NCBI RefSeq assembly: GCF_001187725.1 | Contig: NZ_LGIQ01000020.1 | Location: 48,574 to 112,573 of the forward strand | Source of the DNA: Brevibacillus reuszeri | Lineage (GTDB): Bacteria > Bacillota > Bacilli > Brevibacillales > Brevibacillaceae | Length of the DNA stretch: 64,000 bases | Reading direction: 5' to 3' | Shown here: positions 25,838 through 34,289 of the stretch, in pieces | How positions within the stretch are numbered: the first letter of the stretch is position 1 | How the letters are laid out: every line of letters starts with the position of its first letter | Notes under the pieces: model-generated | What the model was told of the DNA's origin: nothing | What the model saw: only the letters and a program-made list of their open reading frames with translations | Database searches by the model: none | Translations under genes and position numbers: made by a program

Positions 25838-26284
25838 CTAAAAGTACAAATTAATCAGCATGCCGCGAATTTCGCCAATCCGGGCCAACAGATCAATCAT
25901 CGGTGCCTGTTCACTGAGCAGCTCGTCTGTTAATCTGAGCAGCTCCGCATCCACCTCTTTGACGATCTTGTAGAGCCTGCTGCGTCCACGCCGATTCATT
26001 CCTCGTCGATCATCCAGGGCTACACCGTATTTGACGGCTTCCTCCATGAATTGCTTAACGAGATTTTTATAGGAATAGAAGTCACGAACGGATCTGGAAC
26101 GGGCGAGAATCTGTCCCTGCTTATCAATGTCTGTCAGAAGCCGGTTCAACCGCTCCTGGGACATGCGTTCGTCTTCACCTTGAATCATCGTGCCAAAATT
26201 CATCTTTTCGAGCTGAGGATTTCTTCGGGAATCCGCAGCTTTTATCAGGTCCAGTTTCGGTCGTAATCCATCACCGATTTTCAA
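25838..26284 (-). CDS. yaaR: YaaR family protein (DUF327)
   Basis: A 148-residue helical protein of the DUF327 family with a conserved centre (SRSVRDFYSYKNLVKQFMEEAVKYG...DDRRGMNRRGRSRLYKIVKEVD). Its function is not known. TTG at 26284 is chosen because GGAGGTGG lies just before it and the product then begins LKIGDGLRP, like homologues. A longer frame to 26335 lacks a ribosome site. It lies between darA and holB as in Bacillus. Confidence 0.87.
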   Translation of the reverse strand: MKIGDGLRPKLDLIKAADSRRNPQLEKMNFGTMIQGEDERMSQERLNRLLTDIDKQGQILARSRSVRDFYSYKNLVKQFMEEAVKYGVALDDRRGMNRRGRSRLYKIVKEVDAELLRLTDELLSEQAPMIDLLARIGEIRGMLINLYF

Positions 26285-26388
26285 ATCGCCACCTCCGCAC
26301 ACTGATCCATAAGGGTTTTGTCCCTGTGAGATCAAGTATATACGAAAGCGGCGAAAAAAGAGAGAAGGAACTATTTATTCATGTGAGG

Positions 26389-26718
26389 CTAGAACGAGTG
26401 GAACTCTCCGACATCCAGTACGAATACGGCTGCTCCGCCTACCTGCACTTCCAGTGGGTACGGCATGAACGAGTCCACGGCATTACTGAGAGGAGAAACG
26501 GGAGTGACCATTTGTTTGCGGGATTTGCAGTTATGCGCAATGATGTCGATTACTTCCGGCACGCTTTCGTCAGACGTACCGATCAAAAAAGTCGTGTTGC
26601 CAGCTCGTAAAAAACTGCCTGTACTGGCAAGCTTGGTAGCCCGAAACCCCTTTTTCACCAGCTGTTGAGACAGACGGCCACTATCTTTATCCTGGACGAC
26701 CGCAACTACCATTTTCAT
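26389..26718 (-). CDS. darA: Cyclic-di-AMP receptor DarA (YaaQ, PII-like)
   Basis: A 109-residue PII-like protein (MKMVVAVVQDKDSGRLSQQLVKKGFRATKLASTGSFLRAGNTT). It binds c-di-AMP as a trimer; downstream targets remain unclear. The ribosome site is GGGTGAT. It follows tmk as in Bacillus, but a 333-bp gap rich in inverted repeats separates them here. Confidence 0.94.
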   Translation of the reverse strand: MKMVVAVVQDKDSGRLSQQLVKKGFRATKLASTGSFLRAGNTTFLIGTSDESVPEVIDIIAHNCKSRKQMVTPVSPLSNAVDSFMPYPLEVQVGGAAVFVLDVGEFHSF

Positions 26719-26762
26719 CGGCTATCACCCTTTCCGCAGATAATCAATCCCTTAAAGTGCGT

Positions 26763-26914
26763 GTTCAAGAAACCTCTATCGAGGCTTTCTCATGGAGGAG
26801 CGACCGCGTTTTACTGGAAGGTTTTTATGCGTTCCAGAAAGTTTAAACGCGGATGCTTTCACACGGTGAAGCACTTAAACTTTCTTACACGATCAAAAAG
26901 ACGACTTTTTGAAC
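26763..26914. repeat. Possible MITE / cruciform intergenic repeat
   Basis: A 152-bp block ending in GTTCAAGAA and TTTTTGAAC (near-perfect 9-bp inverted termini). Inside are nested inverted repeats: CCGCGTTT..CTGGAA/TTCCAG..AAACGCGG, AGAAAGTTTAA/TTAAACTTTCT, GCTTTCAC/GTGAAGC and TCAAAAAG/CTTTTTGA. It is non-coding and fills much of the darA-tmk gap. Palindrome-rich blocks with this look recur between genes in Paenibacillales as far as I recall. Confidence 0.5.
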
Positions 26915-27051
26915 GACCGCTTAGAGGTACATGGTTTCTTCATTGTATGAAAAACATCTAGGCATGGTACGGTATAAAGCCTATTCATATTATACAGCAT
27001 GTACGTTACAATGCGGTACTGCCAACCTTGTTCAAAGCGTTCAAACTTCTT

Positions 27052-27687
27052 TTATAGACGGGCTGTAAGTGCAGCCAAAGCATCTTGATACACCTGCTCC
27101 ATCGGCTGCTCGGCATCAATGACGACAAAACGCTCTGGATCAAGCGCCATCGCCAATTGATAGCCTTCGCGCACCCGTTCATGAAAACGAATGCCTTCGA
27201 GATCCAGACGATTTACTTCGCGACCCCGTGCTGCATCAATTCGCGCCAGTCCTGTCGCCGGCAGTACATCAAAAAACAGCGTCAGCTCCGGCATGCAATC
27301 CCCGACGGCAAAACGGTTGATTTCATATACGGCATCAATGCCCAATCCTCTGGCATGCCCCTGATATGCCAGGCTGCTATCAATAAACCGATCGCAAAGC
27401 ACCAGCTTTCCTTCCGCTAACGCCGGAATTACTTTTTCTGCCAAATGCTGACGTCTGGCAGCGGCATACAGTAGCGCTTCCGTTCTTTCGTCCATTTCTG
27501 TATGGGCAGGATTTAAAATAATTTCACGAATTTGCTCAGCAATATTTATTCCGCCGGGCTCGCGTGTCAGCATGACATCCATACCGCGTGAAAGCAGCTC
27601 TTCATACAACCGCGCAATCACAGTTGATTTACCTGCTCCCTCTCCGCCTTCTACCGTAATAAACCGACCTTTTTTTCCTGTTGTCAC
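27052..27687 (-). CDS. tmk: Thymidylate kinase
   Basis: A 211-residue enzyme that phosphorylates dTMP. It has P-loop GGEGAGKST, the TREPGG motif, DRFIDSSLAYQGHARGLG (DRY/F-type motif) and the lid region. The start is GTG at 27687 with AAGGAGC upstream. It is downstream of the PLP decarboxylase gene as in Bacillus. Confidence 0.97.
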   Translation of the reverse strand: MTTGKKGRFITVEGGEGAGKSTVIARLYEELLSRGMDVMLTREPGGINIAEQIREIILNPAHTEMDERTEALLYAAARRQHLAEKVIPALAEGKLVLCDRFIDSSLAYQGHARGLGIDAVYEINRFAVGDCMPELTLFFDVLPATGLARIDAARGREVNRLDLEGIRFHERVREGYQLAMALDPERFVVIDAEQPMEQVYQDALAALTARL

Positions 27688-27800
27688 TTTCTATGCTCCT
27701 TCCACACCTGTTGAACCACGACCTTGTAGTTTCCCGTCAGCATCAGTCGTTCACTACAGCTTCGCCTTCCTCGGCAAGCAGGCCTTGACATTCGTTTTAT

Positions 27801-29273
27801 TTAAAGAATGACTTGTATCGTCTGCAGGCGATCATCCTGTACACCGTGAAAACGGGTCTGCCCGGCCCGCAGTTCTTGCAGCATCGCTAGTCCCTCTGCA
27901 TCCATTCGTTCACCCGGCACCAGCACTGGTATCCCTGGCGGATACGGGACCACCATTTCCGCTACAATTCGACCCAGCGATTGATCCAAGTCAACGGTTT
28001 CCTGAGGCTGATCGACAGCTTCTTCCATCGGTAGAGCCTGCTCACGCAAATAGTGAGAAGAAACAACTCCAGACAAAAGCACACGCTCTTCGGCTGGCTC
28101 TACCTGTGGCTCCAGCGATTCAAGCAGTCGAGCCAATGCATCCAGATCACGTGCCGAAGTCCCGGACGAAGCAGCCAGCAGCACGTGCGAGTCATCGGAC
28201 AGCTCAGGGAAAATACCGAAACGCTCCATGTACTCATGCAGGGCAAAACCGCTTAGTTGCGGGGTTCGCAGATGCAAAAACAGCTTTAATGGATCGAGCG
28301 TGGCATATACGCTATTCGAAGCTTGCTCAGGCCATTCCAACCATTCGAGTCTTGCCGCTCGCTCACGAAGCTTGTCCATCAGCGGCAAAAGCCTATCCCA
28401 TTCGCCTGGAGCTTCCATGACCAGATGGCGTCTCGCCAAATCAAGCGAAGCCATCAGTACGTAAGAAGGGCTGGAGGATTGAAGCATGGCGAGGTGCCGA
28501 TACAGTCTCGCCCTGTCAATTCGCTCTCCTTTTATGTGCAGCATGGAAGACATCGTCATGGCAGTACCCATCTTATGTGTCGACTGCACAGCTGCATCCG
28601 CTCCGGACTGCATCGCCGAGCGAGGGAAAGCAGGATGAAAACCAAAATGCGCCCCGTGTGCTTCGTCGATCAAAAGCGGCACATCAAACCGATGAACAGT
28701 CGCAGCCATCTTAGCCAAATCAATGCCCATCCCATAATAGGTAGGATTCGTCAAGAAAACGGCTTTGGCATCTGGATGGGCATGCAGCGCCCGCTCCACA
28801 TCCTCCCGCCGGACTCCGGCAGCTACTCCTGTTGCCAAATCGACAGCCGGAACCAAAAATACCGGTGTCGCTCTGGCCATAATAATCCCATGATAAACAG
28901 ATTTATGGCAGTTCCTTTGAACAAGAATTTTATCTCCCGGACGACAAACCGTCATAATAAGCGCTACATTCCCTACTGTGCTGCCCCCGATGAGAAACCG
29001 CGTATCATCAGCGCCAAATGCTTCAGCTGCCAGACCTTGCGCTTCGGCAATCACACCAGTAGGTTGATGGAGATCATCTGTTCCGCTGATCTCGGTCAAA
29101 TCGAGCTCCAAAATCTCCTGGAATCGATCTTTTGCATGACTATCAAAGCTATGTCCCATTTTGTGCCCAGGCACATGAAACGGGTGCGGGCGACGCTTGG
29201 CATGCCGTTCTAGCTGTTCATACAAAGGCGCATGCTTTTGTCTCTCTCTAAAATCAGCATCTTTCTCCACCAC
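27801..29273 (-). CDS. Orn/Lys/Arg decarboxylase family PLP enzyme (YaaO-like)
   Basis: A 490-residue fold-type I PLP enzyme of the small group that includes SpeA and YaaO. The N-terminal segment has HPFHVPGHKMG (31-40), and DEAHGAHFGFHP precedes the Schiff-base lysine in STHKMG (Lys234). A C-terminal Orn_DC_C domain follows. It probably decarboxylates arginine or lysine to a polyamine precursor; the substrate cannot be read from sequence alone. The GTG start at 29273 has only a distant AAGGA, so the exact start is uncertain. It lies just upstream of tmk as yaaO does in Bacillus. Confidence 0.88.
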   Translation of the reverse strand: MVEKDADFRERQKHAPLYEQLERHAKRRPHPFHVPGHKMGHSFDSHAKDRFQEILELDLTEISGTDDLHQPTGVIAEAQGLAAEAFGADDTRFLIGGSTVGNVALIMTVCRPGDKILVQRNCHKSVYHGIIMARATPVFLVPAVDLATGVAAGVRREDVERALHAHPDAKAVFLTNPTYYGMGIDLAKMAATVHRFDVPLLIDEAHGAHFGFHPAFPRSAMQSGADAAVQSTHKMGTAMTMSSMLHIKGERIDRARLYRHLAMLQSSSPSYVLMASLDLARRHLVMEAPGEWDRLLPLMDKLRERAARLEWLEWPEQASNSVYATLDPLKLFLHLRTPQLSGFALHEYMERFGIFPELSDDSHVLLAASSGTSARDLDALARLLESLEPQVEPAEERVLLSGVVSSHYLREQALPMEEAVDQPQETVDLDQSLGRIVAEMVVPYPPGIPVLVPGERMDAEGLAMLQELRAGQTRFHGVQDDRLQTIQVIL

Positions 29274-29365
29274 GCGCTACTCACGTCCTTACTTCATCAT
29301 TTACCACCACTATTTTAGCACGATTTGGCAGGGAAAACGTGATTTCATCAAGCTTTTTCCGCAAC

Positions 29366-29400
29366 GAAAAAAGACACCGGGATTTTATCCGATGCCTTTT
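29366..29400 (-). terminator. Terminator of gin
   Basis: Stem GGCATCGG/CCGGTGTC with G-U pairs followed by TTTTTTC on the minus strand, just after the gin stop. Confidence 0.75.
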
Positions 29401-29404
29401 TCCA

Positions 29405-29587
29405 TTACGCATCTTTTCGCAACCATATACGCCTCATCTGGTGAATAAAGAACGGATACTTCTCGTCCTGAACGTCGGTATTAACCATTTCCTGCTCGCA
29501 TCTCTGACAAATAAACTGCTCACAGATGGCGATTCCGTCGCTGCGTTCCAGTTCACAGACGATACATCGCTGAGCAACCTTTTCCAT
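29405..29587 (-). CDS. gin: Anti-sigma-G factor Gin (CsfB)
   Basis: A 60-residue zinc-binding protein with CIVC and CQRC pairs (CIVCELERSDGIAICEQFICQRCE) and a basic tail. Gin binds sigma-G and also sigma-E to stop premature or misplaced activity. ATG at 29587 gives the family-sized product; a longer frame to 29656 overlaps the upstream gene. The ribosome site is weak. TATAAT-like words precede it, but I could not assign a sigma factor to them. Confidence 0.88.
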   Translation of the reverse strand: MEKVAQRCIVCELERSDGIAICEQFICQRCEQEMVNTDVQDEKYPFFIHQMRRIWLRKDA

Positions 29588-29646
29588 AGTGCAAACGCCT
29601 GCCCTTTTCCTCAATCTACCAACATTATACCCCATTATAATCAGCA

Positions 29647-30654
29647 TCATTCCCAAACGTTCGTCTTTTCGCCGAATGTGCGGTAACTCTTTAAGTAGGC
29701 CTGGGCTTCCTGGATGGGAAAAGAGGCCGTCGCATCTACTACGATAGCTTGTCTCATCAAACGGACGAGCTGATGCAGCGGCAGCTCGCGAAGCTGGTCA
29801 TGTACGCCTCCAACAATCAGTAAATCACTGTTTTCCAGCGTTTTTTCCCAGTTTGTGCAAACCGTCCAATTGGGAAATTTTTCGTTCGGAAATAGCCCGT
29901 CCCCCCACATATAAAGGAAAACCTCTTTATCAGCCAACCATTCAGCAGGCATCTGGCTCCACAGGAATATTCGCCCCCACAAAGCAACTTTATGCACGTT
30001 CGCTTTTTGCAGGACATACCTGTATTCTCGCTCTATCCATTGGCACACTCTGGTATGGTCCTGTCGATCTGGATACAGCCATTGCTGGCCAATTCGATTG
30101 TCCATCCCCAGTGCTCGGGATACCCTTTGCAGTGATATCCCCTGCTGATCACAAACCTCGCCCAGCTCCATAAAGAATTGCTCTTTCCATGCCAAATAAC
30201 GCGGCAATTGATCAATGACCTCATCGACTTCACGCATTTGACAGACCATCGACATATGACCGTGATGGGCGAGCTGGCGACAAAGCTGGCGAATCCATTT
30301 CCCATTCGGATTGCCGCCAAGCAGTACTCGTTCCCGTCCGCAAAAAAATGCCATACGGACCACTTCCCCGCTTCCCTGGTTGGCATATGTCCGCTGGAGA
30401 GAATCCGCAAAACCGTTAGGGATATGTTCTCCATAGATAAGAAGCAATCCTGGTGTCTCAGACACTCGAACAGGTCCATGCCCTAGAACCGCAGCATGGT
30501 CGGGGTGGGCTATAAGAAGCCCTGCCACTTCCTCAGCTGGCACGTCCCCCGTTCTCCACGGTTTCAGCACGATTCCGCATGCTGCCAACTCCTCCTGCAC
30601 ATGTGGTGCGACTTTATCCGTAGGCGTGAGAAGCGTCATGATATAGGTGGACAA
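29647..30654 (-). CDS. Degenerate UDP-glucose/GDP-mannose dehydrogenase-like protein
   Basis: A 335-residue protein. Residues about 140-195 read like the central UDPG_MGDP_dh domain (YLAWKEQFFMELGEVCDQQG, VSRALGMDNRIGQQWLYP). Residues about 221-325 read like the C-terminal UDP-binding domain (KVALWGRIF, SDLLIVGGV, AIVVDATASF). RVLLGG near 109-114 recalls the end of the NAD domain. The N-terminal GxGxxG and the catalytic GGSCFPKD cysteine loop are missing, so it is unlikely to be a normal dehydrogenase. The start is TTG at 30654 with GGAGGAT. It is 15 bp after a glycosyltransferase gene, suggesting a joint role with sugar nucleotides. Function unknown. Confidence 0.6.
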   Translation of the reverse strand: MSTYIMTLLTPTDKVAPHVQEELAACGIVLKPWRTGDVPAEEVAGLLIAHPDHAAVLGHGPVRVSETPGLLLIYGEHIPNGFADSLQRTYANQGSGEVVRMAFFCGRERVLLGGNPNGKWIRQLCRQLAHHGHMSMVCQMREVDEVIDQLPRYLAWKEQFFMELGEVCDQQGISLQRVSRALGMDNRIGQQWLYPDRQDHTRVCQWIEREYRYVLQKANVHKVALWGRIFLWSQMPAEWLADKEVFLYMWGDGLFPNEKFPNWTVCTNWEKTLENSDLLIVGGVHDQLRELPLHQLVRLMRQAIVVDATASFPIQEAQAYLKSYRTFGEKTNVWE

Positions 30655-30669
30655 ATGATATCCTCCTTT

Positions 30670-31383
30670 CTAACGCAACGAGCGATCTTGTTTTCGGAAC
30701 ATTTCCTTGCAAATAGCAGACAACACGCTTGTCATATACGGCACAAATCGGATAAAAGAGGCTCCTGTCGTCCGCACCTGATAATGAATCGGAATTTCTT
30801 TCATCCGATAGCCTTTGCGAACCAGATTGAGCGTCATGACTTGGGCATAGTTGTAATCATGGATAATCTCCACATCCGCAAGCGCACCCCGGTTGAATGC
30901 TCTCATGCCTGTCTGCCCATCATGCAGCCTCTGCCGAAGCAATATCATTTGCAAAAACGTAAACAAATAATTGCCTAAACGTCTGTGCCATTTCATTCCT
31001 TTTATCGTACCCATAAACCGCGAGCCCATGACGTAATCGGCTTCTTTTGTCAGCAGCAGCGCGACCAGATCAGGAATTTGTCCCGCTGGATACTCGTTAT
31101 CAGCGTCAATCAGGACGACATAATCTGCCCCTCTGCGATAAGCCTCCGCCAATCCAGAACGAACGGCAGCACCTAGACCGCTGCTAACCGGCATCTTATA
31201 AATTTCATCAGCACCGGACGCAAGTGCTTCTGCAACGGTCTGATCGGTAGAACCATCATCAACAATCAGAACGGTGACATGGAGCAACGATGAAAAGTTG
31301 CGCGGCACCTGACGAATGACATGTGCGATAGCCGCTTCCTCGTTTCGTGCCGGGATAACTACGTACAGCTGCTTTCGAATCAT
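30670..31383 (-). CDS. GT2 family glycosyltransferase (polyprenyl-phosphate type)
   Basis: A 237-residue GT-A enzyme of the DPM1/DPMS-like branch: VVIPARNEEAAI, IVDDGSTDQT, LIDADNEYP (metal-binding DxD region) and the acceptor segment around GQTGMRAFNR. There are no C-terminal membrane helices. It likely transfers a sugar from UDP or GDP to a polyprenol phosphate or related acceptor. The start is ATG at 31383 (GGGGAGAG upstream); a longer frame is less likely. It is probably an operon with the degenerate dehydrogenase and perhaps gin. Confidence 0.85.
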   Translation of the reverse strand: MIRKQLYVVIPARNEEAAIAHVIRQVPRNFSSLLHVTVLIVDDGSTDQTVAEALASGADEIYKMPVSSGLGAAVRSGLAEAYRRGADYVVLIDADNEYPAGQIPDLVALLLTKEADYVMGSRFMGTIKGMKWHRRLGNYLFTFLQMILLRQRLHDGQTGMRAFNRGALADVEIIHDYNYAQVMTLNLVRKGYRMKEIPIHYQVRTTGASFIRFVPYMTSVLSAICKEMFRKQDRSLR

Positions 31384-31593
31384 CTCACTCTCCCCTACAA
31401 CTCTGCCATGCTTCAAGACGGCTTTCTTCTATCTTATACATCTTGTCTGCAAGTGGCTTGGACGCAAAGCATACCAAAAAGCCGTTGGAAGGGTGACCAA
31501 CAGCTTGATTTTTTAAAGACGTATCCAGCTTTCTTCCGATTAGGTCGATATGCGATAATAAGGAAAATGTTTTTAGGAAGTGAAGTGACTTCT

Positions 31594-32121
31594 ATGAGAG
31601 AACCCCTTCATCAAACCATTTACAGCTACAAGCTGCTTTATCGTTTTCGCTGGAGCCTTGTCGGGTATCTGCTCCAGCTGCTTTTGATAGGTTTGTCCCT
31701 CATCGGAATTTCGAAGATGATAAATATGCCTGTCTATAAGCTGATTGTGGCGTTGGCGATTTTGCCCGTCGTTCCGATTTGTCATTTGGTCGTATTTCGT
31801 CTCTATACTGCAATGCGCGGGTTGAAGCCTCAGACGACTGCCGACATGCTTGTCTCACCGTGGTGGGGAACCGGATTTCCGCTACCCGTATCGATGTCTG
31901 TGTACCGCTCCAGCGAGAGTATCGTTCTAGGGGGAAGCCTCTTCATCTCTGCGGGTGCCTATGTGTGGTTGCCAGAAGACTACGGACTGATGCTGCTGAG
32001 TGCAACGGTGATATTTGCTGTTCCACGCCTGAGTGCTTTGCTTGCTTCCTACCGACAAACCGGTAATAGCCGCGTCAAATACGAAAACCGCGGTGTTGCT
32101 TTTTTGCTGACAGATGGATGA
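31594..32121 (+). CDS. Hypothetical membrane protein
   Basis: A protein of about 175 residues I do not recognise. It has four probable membrane segments: WSLVGYLLQLLLIGLSLIGIS, LIVALAILPVVPICHLVVF, SIVLGGSLFISAGAYVWL and LMLLSATVIFAVPRLSALL. The soluble loop MRGLKPQTTADMLVSPWWGTGFPLP lies between segments 2 and 3. ATG at 31594 is the safe start; GTG at 31585 and ATG at 31567 are in frame and have nearer AGGA-type sites. It runs opposite to all neighbours, inserted between bofA and the glycosyltransferase. Confidence 0.6.
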   Translation: MREPLHQTIYSYKLLYRFRWSLVGYLLQLLLIGLSLIGISKMINMPVYKLIVALAILPVVPICHLVVFRLYTAMRGLKPQTTADMLVSPWWGTGFPLPVSMSVYRSSESIVLGGSLFISAGAYVWLPEDYGLMLLSATVIFAVPRLSALLASYRQTGNSRVKYENRGVAFLLTDG

Positions 32122-32149
32122 GCCTAGCTTTTCGTACAACAACAAATGA

Positions 32150-32416
32150 CTACATCACCCACAGCTTGATGACAATCAAGGCAGCAAGCCCTGGCAAGCG
32201 GAGAAAGCCTGCGAGCAACGCTGTAACAGGATTAATCGGAATATGAAAGCTGGCAAGCTCCCCGACCAGATTGGTAAAAAACAAAAGAATGGCGCCAATG
32301 ACCAGCTGCATGACACCGAATCCAAGCCACCGGATCGGGCCAGTGACCGATTTGCTAGCAGTTATCAGCAGTAAGATCCCGATAATGATTAAAGCGATGA
32401 TCCATCCTGTAGTCAT
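32150..32416 (-). CDS. bofA: Pro-sigma-K processing inhibitor BofA
   Basis: An 88-residue integral membrane protein with two hydrophobic spans and the conserved C-terminal GLAALIVIKLWVM. BofA, together with SpoIVFA, holds the intramembrane protease SpoIVFB inactive until the forespore signal. The ribosome site is AGGAGGGAAG. It follows yaaL by 11 bp as in Bacillus. Confidence 0.95.
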   Translation of the reverse strand: MTTGWIIALIIIGILLLITASKSVTGPIRWLGFGVMQLVIGAILLFFTNLVGELASFHIPINPVTALLAGFLRLPGLAALIVIKLWVM

Positions 32417-32427
32417 GAGCTTCCCTC

Positions 32428-32658
32428 CTAGGCTTGCTTCCGATACCGCTCTCGTTTGGCTTGTGCCAGAAGATACATATAGCGTTTTTCGGTGAGATGC
32501 AAATAGTAGATGACATCATCCAAGCTGCTATCCGGTTCACTGATTTCCGCGAGATGACGGGCATGCTGCCAATTCAAGCGTGCCTGATTCACCGCCACAT
32601 CCAATTCCTCCGCATCCCAAGCAATAACGACCCTCGTCTTCTTTCCCCACCGACTCAC
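32428..32658 (-). CDS. yaaL: YaaL family protein (DUF2508)
   Basis: A 76-residue protein with the DUF2508 pattern (EELDVAVNQARLNWQHARHL...DDVIYYLHLTEKRYMYLLAQAKRE). No function is known. The start is GTG at 32658 with AAAGGGGGAAC upstream. In Bacillus it lies between recR and bofA; here two extra genes stand between recR and it. Confidence 0.9.
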   Translation of the reverse strand: MSRWGKKTRVVIAWDAEELDVAVNQARLNWQHARHLAEISEPDSSLDDVIYYLHLTEKRYMYLLAQAKRERYRKQA

Positions 32659-32673
32659 TAACCCGTTCCCCCT

Positions 32674-33648
32674 TTAGTGAAAGTAGTATAAGACCCCTGA
32701 CAGGTTGTTGACAGCATGCAGTAGTACTGCGCCCCATATCGATTGATACCGATGCCGAACAAATCCGAGGCCAAGTCCAATGACAAACAGCGGTACAAAC
32801 AACGCGATATCAATATGCAAAAGTGCGAACCAGAGACTGCTGAGCAAAATTCCGAGGATCGCCCCCAGACGACGCACCAAGTACGTTTGCAGCACACCGC
32901 GAAACAACACTTCCTCAGCAATCGGCACCAATACACCAATGACTACAAAGGATGCGATCGATGCGAGCAAGTCCGTATCCTTGGCTTGCAGGATTTCTTT
33001 TTCGATCTGTTGCTCGCGCTCGGAAGAAAGTGAGAGCCCCAGCCAGTCGGCTAACGGACTGGTAATCGCGACGTCTAAAACCTTGGCAATGAAAAGGAAC
33101 AGCACAAGCAGTACAAGTATCATTTGACCTAACCGAACCGGTCTCGTCAGTCCGATTTCTCCCCAGCGCCCGCGAAACCATATTGGTATCAAAAGCAGAA
33201 GAAACAATTGAAACGATGCAGATTCCAGTGTCCCTCCAATCGTCCCCTCGGAAAAGAGCGTGCCCTCCAGAAAAAAGCCATACAAAAGCAGAACGCCCGT
33301 TTGAAAGACATGCATCCAGGCAACGATATGGAGCACGTCATTCCCTGTAAAATCCTGGGCTCCCCAGAACCAGGAGGATTGGTTTCTCTCTCTCCACAGG
33401 GCGAAGATGAATCCGATCGCAACGACAAAGCTACAAATGACCACAGCCAGTAAGAGGAGCGAAATCCACACCGGTGGCTGGTCTGTTGTAGAAACAATCC
33501 ATCGTCCGTCATCCCCCTGGGAAAAACGAATCATGGAAAACTCTGCCGCAAACATGAGCCAATATCCTATAAACAGCATGATCGCCCACGGAGTGGACTT
33601 TTGTCGCTGTACCCCACCATGTAGCGACAGTCCTGGTCCTGTCAACAT
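32674..33648 (-). CDS. CPBP family intramembrane metalloprotease
   Basis: A 324-residue multi-span membrane protein with the CAAX/Abi (CPBP) motifs EEVLFRG (EExxxR), FALLHI (FxxxH) and HAVNN (HxxxN-like) in its C-terminal half. The N-terminal half carries about five extra hydrophobic spans. Members act in prenyl-protein processing, bacteriocin self-immunity or signalling; the role here is unknown. The ribosome site AGGAG lies 9 nt before ATG. It is inserted in the recR-yaaL interval. Confidence 0.85.
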   Translation of the reverse strand: MLTGPGLSLHGGVQRQKSTPWAIMLFIGYWLMFAAEFSMIRFSQGDDGRWIVSTTDQPPVWISLLLLAVVICSFVVAIGFIFALWRERNQSSWFWGAQDFTGNDVLHIVAWMHVFQTGVLLLYGFFLEGTLFSEGTIGGTLESASFQLFLLLLIPIWFRGRWGEIGLTRPVRLGQMILVLLVLFLFIAKVLDVAITSPLADWLGLSLSSEREQQIEKEILQAKDTDLLASIASFVVIGVLVPIAEEVLFRGVLQTYLVRRLGAILGILLSSLWFALLHIDIALFVPLFVIGLGLGFVRHRYQSIWGAVLLHAVNNLSGVLYYFH

Positions 33649-33686
33649 CTCCTCACGCTCCTACTTTCACTCTATGTCTCGTCCAT

Positions 33687-34166
33687 TCAAAAAAGTCCGT
33701 TTGATTTATTTACCTGCGCTTCTGCCACGCCCTTGATATATTCATTGCGTGTGCGCAAAAAATGAGTCATATATTTTTCCAGAACAATCCAGTCAACGAG
33801 CCTGCCGAGCATTCCAAAAGGAGACGTGTAATCAAATGTGTCCAGCATCCGAGTCTGGCTGGCTCCAAGTGGAATAAATTCATGCACATGTGAAAACCGC
33901 TTGAATGCTCCAGCAACCATTTCATCAACAAAATACCGCGGCTCTTCCATCTCGGTAATTTTGGCCGTCAGATTTTGCTTTATCCCGAAATGAACGGCCT
34001 CCCAGGTAACCGACTCTCCCAATTGAATCAATCCACTCGTGACACCACCGATCGCCCTCTCACGGGTCTTCGCAGTAGACTCCATGTGCAAATCAATGCT
34101 CCTCGCTGCATCAAAGCAGATTTGCTGTGGAGCATGAATCAGAAATTCCATACGGATAACCGGCAT
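33687..34166 (-). CDS. SRPBCC (START/Bet v1-like) domain protein
   Basis: A 159-residue protein of the SRPBCC ligand-binding fold (MEFLIHAPQQICFDAARSIDLH, FVDEMVAGAFKRFSHVHEF, TFDYTSPFGMLGRLVDWIVLEKYM). It resembles the group often labelled polyketide cyclase or cell-division-inhibitor-like, but a ligand cannot be predicted. Between recR and the CPBP gene. The ribosome site is GAGGAGGG. Confidence 0.8.
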   Translation of the reverse strand: MPVIRMEFLIHAPQQICFDAARSIDLHMESTAKTRERAIGGVTSGLIQLGESVTWEAVHFGIKQNLTAKITEMEEPRYFVDEMVAGAFKRFSHVHEFIPLGASQTRMLDTFDYTSPFGMLGRLVDWIVLEKYMTHFLRTRNEYIKGVAEAQVNKSNGLF

Positions 34167-34249
34167 CTCGCTTCCCTCCTCATTGATAGCAAACTCGGCG
34201 ATGCCGAGCCATTCACTCGTTTAACAATGAATTTTCCTGAAAGCAGAAT

Positions 34250-34278
34250 GAAAAAAGACAGGTGTAAGGACCCTGTCT
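34250..34278 (-). terminator. Terminator after recR
   Basis: Stem AGACAGG/CCTGTCT followed by TTTTTTC on the minus strand, 12 bp past the recR stop. It separates recR from the inserted genes. Confidence 0.8.
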
Positions 34279-34289
34279 TCTCTTCGTTC

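Noticed and set aside
28323..29213. 296-codon plus-strand frame opposite the PLP decarboxylase
   Set aside because: Antisense shadow of a gene with clear catalytic motifs.
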